Part shown: positions 9,970-19,455 of the stretch, piece after piece
Position numbering within the stretch: the first letter of the stretch is position 1
How the letters are laid out: every line of letters begins with the position of its first letter
Source of the DNA: CAVUPF01 sp963777915
Lineage (GTDB): Bacteria > Actinomycetota > Thermoleophilia > Solirubrobacterales > 70-9
Length of the DNA stretch: 64,000 nucleotides
Reading direction: 5' to 3'
Assembly (NCBI GenBank): GCA_963777915.1
Contig: CAVZSH010000003.1
Span: forward strand, 620,001 to 684,000
Made by a program: the position numbers and the translations under genes
The notes under the pieces: model-generated
What the model was told of the DNA's origin: nothing
The model's input: the letters and a program-made list of their open reading frames with translations, nothing else
Databases searched by the model: none

Positions 9970-10094
9970 CGGGACCGGCGCCTGCGGCCGACCGCCGAAC
10001 CCAAGCCGCTCCCTGATCCCGACGGCAGCCTCGCTCAGCTCGGTATCGGAGGGCGCTTGGTCCTCGTAACCCCACCCCCAGTGCTTGAGCCTCC

Positions 10095-12086
10095 TTACCA
10101 GTGCACGCCTTTCATCAGGTGCGCGAAAGCGACGGCCTCGGTGGACGGCGGTTTATCAGGAGCCTCGTCTCCCTTCCCCTTTGCAGCCTGCGACTCGGGG
10201 AACAGCTTGTACGCCGTGTTGAGGATCGTGTCGCTCGCCTTCGGGGCCACCGCGTAGACCAGCTCGCCCAGGTTCCCGAGCCGCGTGGCCACCTTCTTCG
10301 GCTTGGCGACCATCGCCCCGGTGATCATCTCCGCCGCCTCCTCCGGGGTGATCGCCGGGAACATGTCGTACATCCGAGTCGGCGCGATCATCGGCGTTCG
10401 CACCAGCGGCATGTGGATCGTCGTTATGTGGACGCCGTCGTCGATCACCTCGGATGCGATCACTCGGCTGAAGGCGTCCAGCGCCGCCTTCGAGGCGACG
10501 TAGGCAGAAAAGCGCGGTGGGTTGGTCTGCGTTCCGATCGAGCTGACGTTGATTATGTGGCCTGACTTGCGCGCCCGCATCGCCGGCAGCAACGCAAGGA
10601 TCAGCCGCACCGCGCCGAAATAGTTGAGCTGGATCGTCCGCTCGTAGTCGTGGAAGCGATCGTAGGAGAGCGCGACCGAGCGCCGGATCGAGCGCCCCGC
10701 GTTGTTGACGAGGATGTCGACCTGGCCGTGATAGGCGAGCACCTCCTCGGCCATCCGCTCGACGTCCTCGATGTCGGCCATATCGCAGCGGTGGATGTGT
10801 GCGGTGCCGCCCGCCGTCTCGATCTCCTCCTTCGTCTCCTCCAGCTTCTCGACCGAACGGGCCACCAACAGCACCGTCGCGCCGGCGTCGGCCGCCTTCA
10901 CCGCGGCCGCCTTGCCGATCCCCGAGGAGGCGCCGGTGATCAGCACCACCTTGCCGCGTACCGCCCCAGACAGCGAACGGTCCTTGAACAGGTCGGGGTC
11001 GAGGTTGCGCTCCCAGTAATCCCAGAGTCGATCGGCGTAGGTCTCAAGTGGCGGCACCTCGATCCCCGATCCCTCCAGCGCTGCCCGGGCGTTGGAGCAG
11101 TCGAAGGTCGTCGGATAGCTGACGTAGCCGAGGATCTCGGGCGGGATGCCGAAGTCCCTCAGCACCACCTCCGCCGCCCGCCTTGCCGGGGGAAAGAGCT
11201 TGAAGCCAGTGCCGATCAGCGTCCTCGCCGGATCGATGACATTGGGCTCTAGCCGCAGCGCCATCCGCGGCGCATCGGCCGCCTTGGCGAAGAGGTTGAT
11301 CGCCTCGCCCGCCGTCTTGGGGTGGGGATCTGTCAGGTGAAAGGCCCGGCCGTCGAGTCCCGGCCGGTGGGCGATGTGGTCGATCGCGGCGGCGACGAAG
11401 TCAACCGGGACGAGGTTGATCTCGCCTCCCTCGATCCCGATCGTCGGTAGCCACGTAGGCAGCACCCGCCGCGCCCGCTGCAATGCCTTGAAGAAGTAGT
11501 AGGGGCCGTCGATCTTGTCGATCTCCCCCGTCCGTGAGTCCCCCACGACGATCCCCGGCCGGTAGACCCGCCACGGCCGCGGGCAATCCTCGCGCACGAC
11601 CCGCTCGGACTCATGCTTGGTCCGGAAATAGGGGTTGGCGTCAAGTCCTTCGGCCTGCTCGAACATATCCTCGCGCCACTCGCCCCGGTAAAGACCGGCG
11701 ACCGCGATCGAGCTGACCTGATGAAAGCAGCCCGCCTCGATCGTCCCCGCCAGCTCCACCGCGTGCCGCGTGCCCTCGACGTTGGCCAGCTCCTGGACCT
11801 CGGCGTCGGCGGTCATGTCGTAGATCGCCGCCAGGTGGAAGAAGTGGTCGACCTCGCCCCGCATCGTCACCAGGTCCTCCTCGGAGACGCCCAGACCCGG
11901 CTGGGAGAGGTCGCCGGCGACCGGGACGATCCGCGCCCCGTCGGCCCCCCAGCTGGTGCGCAGCTCCTCAAGGCGGCCCCGGGAGCCCGCCCGGACGAGC
12001 GCGAAGATCGTCCCCTCGCGCTTCAGCAACCGCTCGACGAGGTTGCGGCCGATGAACCCCGTCGCCCCGGTTAAGAAGTAATTCAC
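10095..12086 (-). CDS. Two-domain SDR, fatty acyl-CoA reductase type (AcrA1-like)
   Basis: About 663 residues with two Rossmann reductases in tandem. The N-terminal extended-SDR domain has TGATGFIGRNLVERLL, catalytic Tyr/Lys in YFRTKHESE, and VYRPGIVVGDSRTG. The C-terminal classical SDR domain (from about residue 380) has TGASSGIGKAAA, NNAG, and YVASKAALDAF. This architecture matches mycobacterial AcrA1 (Rv3391) and related fatty acyl reductases that make fatty aldehydes or alcohols. GTG at 12086 gives the expected N-terminus (VNYFLTGATG); a GTG at 12101 would add five residues. The start is 26 bases from the divergent 2-oxoglutarate dehydrogenase start, and the AGPS-like gene follows directly. 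The substrate is inferred from architecture and context. Confidence 0.83.
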   Translation of the reverse strand: MNYFLTGATGFIGRNLVERLLKREGTIFALVRAGSRGRLEELRTSWGADGARIVPVAGDLSQPGLGVSEEDLVTMRGEVDHFFHLAAIYDMTADAEVQELANVEGTRHAVELAGTIEAGCFHQVSSIAVAGLYRGEWREDMFEQAEGLDANPYFRTKHESERVVREDCPRPWRVYRPGIVVGDSRTGEIDKIDGPYYFFKALQRARRVLPTWLPTIGIEGGEINLVPVDFVAAAIDHIAHRPGLDGRAFHLTDPHPKTAGEAINLFAKAADAPRMALRLEPNVIDPARTLIGTGFKLFPPARRAAEVVLRDFGIPPEILGYVSYPTTFDCSNARAALEGSGIEVPPLETYADRLWDYWERNLDPDLFKDRSLSGAVRGKVVLITGASSGIGKAAAVKAADAGATVLLVARSVEKLEETKEEIETAGGTAHIHRCDMADIEDVERMAEEVLAYHGQVDILVNNAGRSIRRSVALSYDRFHDYERTIQLNYFGAVRLILALLPAMRARKSGHIINVSSIGTQTNPPRFSAYVASKAALDAFSRVIASEVIDDGVHITTIHMPLVRTPMIAPTRMYDMFPAITPEEAAEMITGAMVAKPKKVATRLGNLGELVYAVAPKASDTILNTAYKLFPESQAAKGKGDEAPDKPPSTEAVAFAHLMKGVHW

Positions 12087-12112
12087 CTCTGTTTCATACA
12101 CTCAATCCAGAG

Positions 12113-15100
12113 ATGGCGCAAACGGCGACCGTGCAGATCGAGATGCCCGAGATGGGCGAGTCGGTCACCGAGGGGATCGTGCTCGAGTGGCACGTCGCCG
12201 AGGGAGACTTCGTCAACGAGGGCGACACCGTCGTGGAGATCTCAACCGACAAGGTCGACGCTGAGGTCCCGGCGCCTTTCGCGGGCACGATCACGAAACT
12301 GATTGCGCAGGTCGACGAAGAGGTAGCGGTGGGCGCTCCGCTGGCCGAGATTGAGCCCGGGGAAGGGTCCGCCGAGGGCTCCAACGGCTCTGCTGGGGAT
12401 CTTCTCACCGCAAAAGGGGGGCCCGAGCGCGAGCAGAATCCCCCCCCTGCCTCTCCCCCAGGCCGGCCGCAGGAGGACGGGGCAACCCCGAGCGAGACCG
12501 ACGGAGTCGCTGAAGATGTACGGGCGACGCCGGTCGCGCGGCGCGTCGCCGCGGCCAGGGGTGTCGATTTGGAGGCCCTCAGCGGCTCGGGCCCGGGTGC
12601 CAAGGTGACCAAGGGGGACGTGCTGGCGGCTGCTGATGGGGGTGGACCGAGGGCGATGGCTGCGCCCGGCGAGGCCAAGCCGCTGCGCGGGCCGGCGGCG
12701 ATGCTCGCCTCGGCGATGAACGAGAGTCGAGAGGTGCCGACCGCCACGTCGTTTCGGACGGTCGCCGTCGACACGCTGGACGCCAAGCGAAAGGCGCTGA
12801 ACGGGCTGCTGAACGAGCGGGGGATGAAGGTCTCCTTCACCCACCTGGTCGCCTGGGCGATCGTACAGGCCGCCAAGGAGTCGCCGGTGATGGTCCGCAC
12901 CTATGAGGAGCGCGAGGGGAAGCCCTTCGCGCTAGAGGCGGGACCGGTCAACCTCGGCATCGCCGTCGATGTCGAGCGAAAGGACGGCTCCCACAGCCTC
13001 ATGGTCCCGGCGATCAAGGGCGCCGACGGGCTTGACTTCGCCGCCTTTCACTCCTACTACGAGGAGCTGATCACCAAGACTCGCGAGAACAAGCTCAGCC
13101 CCGATGACTTCCGGGGCACAAACATCTCCCTCACAAACCCGGGCGGCATCGGCACCGTCGCCTCGGTCCCGCGACTGATGAGCGGCCAGAGCGCGATCAT
13201 CGCAACCGGCTCAATCGCCTATCCGCCGGAGTGGGCGCACGCCTCCCCCGATCGGATCCGCCGGCTCGGCGTCTCCAAGGTGATGACGCTTACCTCGACC
13301 TACGACCATCGCGTCATCCAGGGCGCTGAGTCGGGCGCCTTCCTGCGCCGGATCGAGCAGCTTCTCCAAGGCGAGGACGGCTTCTATGAGGCGCTCACCG
13401 GCGAGCTCGGCGCCGACCCAGGCCCAATTGCCTCGGCTCACCCGGCCTCCGCCTCTGCCCCACCGCTCGGCGCCCCCGCGCCGCCGAGCGCCCCCACCGC
13501 CCCCGACGAGGAGCTGTTACAAGCCGTCGAGTCGGCGACCTCGCTGCTCAAGGGTTACCGCACCCACGGACACCTCGCCGCGCGTTTGGACCCACTTGGC
13601 TCTGAGCCCCAGGGCGACCCTTCGATCCAGCCCGAGAGCCTCAACCTCACCCCGGAGCTGATGGCGAAGATCCCCGCCTCGATCCTGCACATCGGTGTCC
13701 CTGGCGAGACCCTGCTTGAGGCGCTGCCGCGGCTGCGCGAGGCCTACTGCGGCACGATGGCCTACCAGTTCGAGCACCTCTCCTCCCACGAACAGCGGCT
13801 CTGGTTGCGGGAGATGATCGAGACGGGCGCCCACCGCCGAGCGCTCGATGAGGATGAGAAACGCCGTCTTCTCGGCCGCCTGATCGATGTCTTTGGGTTC
13901 GAGCGCTTCCTCGAGAAGGCCTACCTGGGTCAGAAGATGTTCTCGGTCGAGGGACTCGACGCGGTGGTGACGATGCTCGACGAGCTGGTCACCCTTGCCC
14001 ATCGCGGCGGCGCCGAGGAGGTCGTCTTCGGCATGGCCCATCGCGGGCGGCTCAGCGTTCTCGCCCACAACCTCGGACGCCCCGTCGAGTCGATCCTGGC
14101 CGAGTTCGAGGGCGACAAGCGGATCGATGCAGTGAAGGCGGTCGCCGCGATCCCCCACGGCGGCACCGGCGACGTCAAGTACCACTACGGCCACCAGGGG
14201 ATTTATGAGACCAGCGAGAGCGAGAGGATCTCGGTCCGCCTCTACCCCAACCCCAGCCACCTCGAGTTCGTCGACCCGGTAGTCAGCGGCGGCGCCCGCT
14301 TCTTGCAGTCCGACCTCGAGGGCCCGAAGCTCAGCCACGATCCCAGGCGTGCCGTCGGGGTGCTGCTCCACGGCGACGCCTCCTTCCCGGCCCAGGGTGT
14401 CGTCGCCGAGACCCTCAACCTGCAGTCGCTGAAGGGCTACAGCACCGGGGGCACGATCCATATCATCCAAAACAACCAGGTGGGGTTCACCACCGACCCC
14501 GAGGAGGCCCGCTCCACCCCCTATGCAGCCGACATGGCGAAGGGCTTCAACGTGCCGATCGTCCACGTCAACGCCGACGATGTCGAGGCCTGCTCGGCCG
14601 CGATCCGCCTCGCGATGGCCTACCGCGAGCGCTGGGGGCGGGACATCGTTATCGATCTGATCGGCTACCGCCGCTTTGGCCACAATGAGACCGACGAGCC
14701 GGCCTACACCCAGCCGCTGATGGCGGCAAAGATCAAGGCCCACCCGCCGGTATCGGAGATCTATGCCGAGAAACTGATCGGGGAGGGCGTGGTCAGCGCC
14801 GAGGATGTCGAGCGCGCCGCGAACGAGCGGCGCGAGGAGATGTCCGCCGCTCTGAAGGAGCTGCGCGAGAAGATGGAGTCGGGTGAGTACGAGGATCCGA
14901 CGGCGACCGCGACCGGCACCGGCGACCTCGACCGTAGCGCCAGCCCCCCGGTCGACACCGCGGTCCCTGCTGAGAAGCTACGGGCCCTCAACCAGGCGCT
15001 GCTGAAGGTGCCAGAGAGCTTCACGATCCACCGCAAGCTGCGCCGGCCTCTGACCAAGCGCCTGGAGGCGATCGAGGCAGGCGGCATCGACTTCGGACAC

Positions 15101-16123
15101 GCAGAGGCCCTTGCCTTCGCCTCGCTTTTGACCGAGGGCGTCCACACCCGTCTCACCGGCCAGGACACAGAGCGCGGCACTTTCTCTCACCGCCACCTCG
15201 TCCTGCACGATGAGAACACCGGCCTTGCGTACTGCCCGATGCAGAACCTAGATGAAGCCTCCGCCCCCTTTGAGCTGCACAACAGCCCCCTCTCGGAGGT
15301 GGCCTGCCTTGGCTTTGAGTACGGCTACTCGGCGGCGACGCCGAGCGCGCTTGTCCTCTGGGAGGCCCAGTTTGGCGACTTCGCCAACGCCGGCCAGGTG
15401 ATCATCGACAGCTTCATCGTCTCCGGCGAGGCCAAGTGGGGCCAGACCAGCCGTCTCACCCTGCTGTTGCCCCACGGATACGAGGGCTCCGGCCCCGAGC
15501 ACTCCAGCGCCCGCATCGAGCGCTTCTTGGCGCTCGGCGCGGAGGGCAACATCCGCATCGCCAACCCCACCACCGCCGCCCAGTATTTCCACCTGCTGCG
15601 CCGGCAGGCGCTGATTCGCAAGCCGCGCCCGTTGATCGTCTTCACGCCGAAGGGCCTGCTGCGCCTGGAGCGGGCCAGCGCCAGCCTGGAGGAACTCTCA
15701 AACGGCGAGTTCCACGCCATCCTCGATGACCCGAGCGCCTCCCCCAGGCGGGAGAAGGTCGAGCGACTGGTGCTTTGCACCGGCAAGGTGTATTTCGACA
15801 TGCAGGCGAGCGAGCGGCGCGAGGCGGCGGACACGGTCGCGATCGCCAGGGTGGAGATGCTCTACCCCTTCGCCGAGCGCCAGCTGGCCGACCTGATCGC
15901 CTCCTACCCGAACCTGAGCGAGATCGCCTGGGTGCAGGAGGAGCCGCGCAACATGGGCGCCTGGAAGGTGATGTCGCGGCGCATGCCGGGGATCCTGCCC
16001 GAGGGGGTCAAGCTGACCTACATCGGCCGCCCCGGCCGCGCCAGCCCCGGCGAGGGCTACTCGGCCGCCCACGCTCGCGAGCAGGAGCGCATAGTCCTAA
16101 CCGCCCTCACCCCCGACGCCTGA
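12113..16123 (+). CDS. kgd: 2-oxoglutarate dehydrogenase, E2-E1 fusion with its own lipoyl domain (OdhA/KGD family)
   Basis: One 1336-residue chain with four modules. 1) Lipoyl domain, residues about 5-82, with the lipoylated Lys47 in STDKVDAEV. 2) Peripheral-subunit-binding domain, about 137-172 (VRATPVARRVAAARGVDLEA). 3) E2 succinyltransferase domain, about 195-430, ending in TYDHRVIQGAESG (His399). 4) E1 thiamine-diphosphate domain from about 465, with AHRGRLSVLAHNLGRP, GDASFPAQG, NNQVGFTTD and RRFGHNETDEPAYTQP. The linkers are Pro/Ala-rich. As far as I know, corynebacterial OdhA and mycobacterial KGD (about 1230-1260 aa) have modules 3 and 4 only. It converts 2-oxoglutarate to succinyl-CoA with an E3 encoded elsewhere. 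No strong ribosome site is visible. Confidence 0.95.
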   Translation: MAQTATVQIEMPEMGESVTEGIVLEWHVAEGDFVNEGDTVVEISTDKVDAEVPAPFAGTITKLIAQVDEEVAVGAPLAEIEPGEGSAEGSNGSAGDLLTAKGGPEREQNPPPASPPGRPQEDGATPSETDGVAEDVRATPVARRVAAARGVDLEALSGSGPGAKVTKGDVLAAADGGGPRAMAAPGEAKPLRGPAAMLASAMNESREVPTATSFRTVAVDTLDAKRKALNGLLNERGMKVSFTHLVAWAIVQAAKESPVMVRTYEEREGKPFALEAGPVNLGIAVDVERKDGSHSLMVPAIKGADGLDFAAFHSYYEELITKTRENKLSPDDFRGTNISLTNPGGIGTVASVPRLMSGQSAIIATGSIAYPPEWAHASPDRIRRLGVSKVMTLTSTYDHRVIQGAESGAFLRRIEQLLQGEDGFYEALTGELGADPGPIASAHPASASAPPLGAPAPPSAPTAPDEELLQAVESATSLLKGYRTHGHLAARLDPLGSEPQGDPSIQPESLNLTPELMAKIPASILHIGVPGETLLEALPRLREAYCGTMAYQFEHLSSHEQRLWLREMIETGAHRRALDEDEKRRLLGRLIDVFGFERFLEKAYLGQKMFSVEGLDAVVTMLDELVTLAHRGGAEEVVFGMAHRGRLSVLAHNLGRPVESILAEFEGDKRIDAVKAVAAIPHGGTGDVKYHYGHQGIYETSESERISVRLYPNPSHLEFVDPVVSGGARFLQSDLEGPKLSHDPRRAVGVLLHGDASFPAQGVVAETLNLQSLKGYSTGGTIHIIQNNQVGFTTDPEEARSTPYAADMAKGFNVPIVHVNADDVEACSAAIRLAMAYRERWGRDIVIDLIGYRRFGHNETDEPAYTQPLMAAKIKAHPPVSEIYAEKLIGEGVVSAEDVERAANERREEMSAALKELREKMESGEYEDPTATATGTGDLDRSASPPVDTAVPAEKLRALNQALLKVPESFTIHRKLRRPLTKRLEAIEAGGIDFGHAEALAFASLLTEGVHTRLTGQDTERGTFSHRHLVLHDENTGLAYCPMQNLDEASAPFELHNSPLSEVACLGFEYGYSAATPSALVLWEAQFGDFANAGQVIIDSFIVSGEAKWGQTSRLTLLLPHGYEGSGPEHSSARIERFLALGAEGNIRIANPTTAAQYFHLLRRQALIRKPRPLIVFTPKGLLRLERASASLEELSNGEFHAILDDPSASPRREKVERLVLCTGKVYFDMQASERREAADTVAIARVEMLYPFAERQLADLIASYPNLSEIAWVQEEPRNMGAWKVMSRRMPGILPEGVKLTYIGRPGRASPGEGYSAAHAREQERIVLTALTPDA

Positions 16124-16455
16124 TGCAAAAGCCGGTGCCGGGGCCGCTGTTCGTCTGGGTAAAGCGCCTCTCCTGGGTCGAGTTGACGATCTTTACCTGC
16201 CTGATCGTGTTCTGGCTGCTACCCGGGTTTGAAACCGAGACGATGATCTTCGGATGGGCGCACGGGATCGGCTTCGTCGGCCTTTGCATAGTGATCTGGG
16301 TGGCCGCGGTCAGGCGCGAGGCGCCTTACACCCTGCTCGCCGCCACCCTGACGCCGGTCGGCCCGCTCGGCAGTGTGGTTGGAATCGAGTTGATCGAGCG
16401 CAAGGGCTGGGGCGTTGCGGATTACCCGCATAGCGCGGTGGACAACCCGCAATAA
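16123..16455 (+). CDS. DUF3817 small integral membrane protein
   Basis: A 110-residue membrane protein. Three hydrophobic segments are visible: about residues 18-34 (VELTIFTCLIVFWLLPG), 42-62 (IFGWAHGIGFVGLCIVIWVAA) and 68-90 (PYTLLAATLTPVGPLGSVVG). The pattern, with His in GWAHGIGF and the end PVGPLGSVVGIELIERKGWG, matches DUF3817. Its ATG overlaps the TGA of the 2-oxoglutarate dehydrogenase gene by one base, so it is co-transcribed with it. Function unknown. A strong hairpin follows about 40 bases after its stop. Confidence 0.85.
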   Translation: MQKPVPGPLFVWVKRLSWVELTIFTCLIVFWLLPGFETETMIFGWAHGIGFVGLCIVIWVAAVRREAPYTLLAATLTPVGPLGSVVGIELIERKGWGVADYPHSAVDNPQ

Positions 16456-16497
16456 ACGCTCAGCGGCCTTGACCCCGACCGGCTGAGCCTGTATAGG

Positions 16498-16531
16498 TAG
16501 ACGGGACTGTTCCTCTGGACAGTCCCGTCTA
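16498..16531. terminator. Perfect 13-bp hairpin between convergent genes, likely bidirectional terminator
   Basis: TAGACGGGACTGT at 16498-16510 pairs perfectly with ACAGTCCCGTCTA at 16519-16531 around an 8-base loop (TCCTCTGG). It sits between the ends of the DUF3817 gene and the convergent aconitase gene. No U-tract follows on either strand. A second, shorter repeat (GCTCAGC at 16458-16464 with GCTGAGC at 16482-16488) lies just before it. Confidence 0.7.
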
Positions 16532-16626
16532 GGGGAACGGCTGCGTCGGCATCCCTCCCTGGCTACCGACGCGCAGGTGCGGTGTGGGTCGCGCGGACCC
16601 CCCTGCCTCCCGCGGCCCCGCCGCAC

Positions 16627-19434
16627 CTATCTCTTCAGGTTGCGAAGAACGGCCTGGAGAATGCCGCCGTTTTGAAAGTAGGTGACCTCGTTGGGTGTGT
16701 CGAGGCGAACCCTGGCCTCGAAATCAATCGACTCGGCCCCGTCGCGGCTTGCACTCACATTCACCGTCTTCGCCTCGCCGCCCTGGAGATCGCCGATGTC
16801 GATGACCTCCTCTCCCGTAAGACCGAGGGAGTCCACGCTCTCCTCATCGGGGAACTGGAGGGGCAAGACTCCCATGCCGATCAGGTTGGAGCGGTGGATA
16901 CGCTCAAAGCTCTCGGCGATCACGGCTCGGACGCCGAGCAGCTTGGTGCCCTTGGCGGCCCAGTCGCGGGAGGAGCCGGATCCGTACTCCTTGCCGGCGA
17001 GCACCACCAAGGGCACCCCCTCCTCCGCGTAGGTCATCGCCGCCTCATATACAGTCGTCTCCTCCCCGTCGGGGAAGTGGCGTGTGAATCCCCCGGCCCT
17101 CTGCACCAGGCGGTTTCGGAGTCGAATGTTGGCGAATGTGCCGCGGACCATCACCTCGTGGTTTCCACGTCGCGAGCCGTAGGAGTTGAAGTCCCGCGGC
17201 TCAACGCCCTGCTCAATCAGCCACCTCCCCGCCGGACTGTCTTTCTTTATCGCCCCAGCTGGTGAGATGTGGTCGGTGGTGATCGAGTCGCCGAGAACGG
17301 CCAGCACCCGCGCTCCCTCGGTAGGTTCGACGCCGGGGGGATCGGGCGGTATCCCCTCAAAAAAGGTGGGGCGGCGCACGTAGGTGGAGTCAGGCCAGGT
17401 GTAGCGCTCGCTCGTGGGCACCTCCACCGCGTTCCAGTTCTCATCCCCTGCGAACACCTCGCCGTAGCCGCGGGTGAACATCTCCGAACGGATCGAGCGG
17501 CCGACCAGCTCCTTGATCTCCCCTGAGCTGGGCCATATGTCGCGCAGGTAGACGGGATCGCCATCGGAGCCCATGCCCAGCGGCTCGGAGAGCAGATCGA
17601 GATCCATCCGCCCGGCCAGCGCATAGGCGACTACTAGCGGCGGACTGGCCAGATAGTTCGCCTTCACGTCCTGGTTGATCCGGCCCTCGAAGTTGCGGTT
17701 CCCAGAGAGGACGGCGCATACCGCCAGATCCTTCTCTTCGATCGCGGCGGAGATCTCCGGCGCCAGCGGCCCGGAGTTGCCGATGCAGGTCGTGCACCCG
17801 TATCCGACCAGGTTGAACTGGAGCTGGTCGAGATAGGGGGTCAGCCCCGCCCTCTCCAGATAGTCGGTCACCACTGTCGACCCCGGCGCCAGCGAGGTCT
17901 TCACCCACGGCTTGCGGGCAAGGCCTCGCTGCACCGCGTTGCGGGCCAGCAGCCCGGCGCCGATCATCACGCTCGGGTTGGAGGTGTTGGTGCAGCTGGT
18001 GATCGCCGCGATCACGACTCGGCCGTGGTCAAGCTCGACGGTGGTGCCGTCTTGCAGCACCACCTCGACCGCATCGCCGCTGCCGCGCTCCACTGTGGCC
18101 ACTGGCGCGTCGCTCAGCGCCGGTCGCGGTTTCCCCCGCTCGTCGTCGTGGTCCTCGGCCGGCGGATCCGAAGCTGGAAAGGACTCCTCGATCGCCTCGT
18201 CGCGGCCGTTGCCAAGCCGTTCGGCCGCCTCTGGATCGAACTCCCACATGGCCCCTAGGAACGCCTCCTTGGCCTGCGCCAGCGGCACCCGGTCCTGGGG
18301 CCGTTTCGGCCCGGCGATGCTCGGCACCACCTCATCGAGGTCAAGCTCCAGCGTTACCGAGAAGACCGGGTCCTCGGCGCCCGGCTCATGGAACATCCCC
18401 TGCTCGCGGGCATAGGCATCGACCAGCTCGATCCTCTCGGTTGCTCGCCCGGTGAGCTCCAGGTAGCGCAGCGTCTCGGCGTCGATCGGGAAGATCGCGC
18501 AGGTCGAACCGAACTCGGGCGACATGTTGCCGATCGTCGCCCGGTCGGCCAGTCCCAGCGTCGGCAGCCCTGGCCCATAGAACTCGACGAACTTAGAGAC
18601 GACCCCCAGCTCGCGCAGCATCTCGGTCACGGTGAGGACGAGGTCGGTGGCGGTCGCCCCCTCCGGCAGCTCGCCGTTCAGCTTGAAACCGACCACCTGC
18701 GGCAACAGCATCGAAATCGGCTGTCCGAGCATCGCTGCCTCGGCCTCGATCCCGCCGACCCCCCAGCCCAGCACCCCGAGCCCGTTGACCATCGTCGTGT
18801 GGGAGTCGGTGCCGACCAGGGTGTCGGGGTAGGCGCAGGTGACGCCCTCCGCCTCGCGGCTGTAGACGACCTGGGCGATGTGCTCGAGGTTGACCTGATG
18901 GCAGATTCCCGTTGCCGGCGGCACGACGCTGAAGTTGTCGAAGGAGCGCTGCCCCCACTTGAGGAAGGAGTAGCGCTCGCGGTTGCGCTCGAACTCGCGC
19001 TCGGCATTGAGCGCGAAAGCTCTCGTATTGCCGAAGGCATCGACCTGGACCGAGTGGTCGATCACCAGGTCGACGTCGACCAACGGGTTGATCGACGCAG
19101 GATCGCCGCCGATCTCCTCCATCGCATCGCGCATCGCCGCCAGATCGACCACCGCGGGCACACCCGTGAAGTCCTGCATCAGCACCCTGGCGGGCTGGAA
19201 GGGGATCTCGACACTCGGCTTATCCGCAGCGTCCCAGCTCGCGATCGCCTCCACGTCCCCCGCGGTGACGCCGACGCCGTCCTCGAGGCGCAGCACGTTC
19301 TCCAGCAGCACCTTGATCGAGTAGGGGAGTCGCGCCACGTCGAAGCGCTCCCGTAAAACATCCAGCCGGAAGACCTCGTAGTCGCGCCCGCTCACCTCAA
19401 GGGTCGAACGGGCGCCGAAGGAGTCAGTGCTCAT
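16627..19434 (-). CDS. acnA: Aconitate hydratase A
   Basis: Isomerises citrate to isocitrate through a [4Fe-4S] cluster. The 935-residue length and N-terminus (LEVSGRDYEVFRLD) match AcnA/IRP1-type aconitase. The cluster ligands are the Cys of SCTNTSNPSVMIGAGLL and the pair in GYGCTTCIGNSGP. DSHTTMVNGLGVLGWGVGG and the C-terminal swivel motif YGSGSSRDWAAKG are present. A short acidic/basic insert (about residues 415-440, EDHDDERGKPRP) separates the catalytic domains. An SDR gene starts upstream and ends 21 bases before this start, so they share a transcript. Confidence 0.97.
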   Translation of the reverse strand: MSTDSFGARSTLEVSGRDYEVFRLDVLRERFDVARLPYSIKVLLENVLRLEDGVGVTAGDVEAIASWDAADKPSVEIPFQPARVLMQDFTGVPAVVDLAAMRDAMEEIGGDPASINPLVDVDLVIDHSVQVDAFGNTRAFALNAEREFERNRERYSFLKWGQRSFDNFSVVPPATGICHQVNLEHIAQVVYSREAEGVTCAYPDTLVGTDSHTTMVNGLGVLGWGVGGIEAEAAMLGQPISMLLPQVVGFKLNGELPEGATATDLVLTVTEMLRELGVVSKFVEFYGPGLPTLGLADRATIGNMSPEFGSTCAIFPIDAETLRYLELTGRATERIELVDAYAREQGMFHEPGAEDPVFSVTLELDLDEVVPSIAGPKRPQDRVPLAQAKEAFLGAMWEFDPEAAERLGNGRDEAIEESFPASDPPAEDHDDERGKPRPALSDAPVATVERGSGDAVEVVLQDGTTVELDHGRVVIAAITSCTNTSNPSVMIGAGLLARNAVQRGLARKPWVKTSLAPGSTVVTDYLERAGLTPYLDQLQFNLVGYGCTTCIGNSGPLAPEISAAIEEKDLAVCAVLSGNRNFEGRINQDVKANYLASPPLVVAYALAGRMDLDLLSEPLGMGSDGDPVYLRDIWPSSGEIKELVGRSIRSEMFTRGYGEVFAGDENWNAVEVPTSERYTWPDSTYVRRPTFFEGIPPDPPGVEPTEGARVLAVLGDSITTDHISPAGAIKKDSPAGRWLIEQGVEPRDFNSYGSRRGNHEVMVRGTFANIRLRNRLVQRAGGFTRHFPDGEETTVYEAAMTYAEEGVPLVVLAGKEYGSGSSRDWAAKGTKLLGVRAVIAESFERIHRSNLIGMGVLPLQFPDEESVDSLGLTGEEVIDIGDLQGGEAKTVNVSASRDGAESIDFEARVRLDTPNEVTYFQNGGILQAVLRNLKR

Positions 19435-19455
19435 CGTGTTCGCTCCGAGCCCTCG

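Noticed and set aside
13517..14743. 408-codon minus-strand frame inside the 2-oxoglutarate dehydrogenase gene
   Set aside because: Pure shadow of the E1 coding sequence; no motif or start signal.
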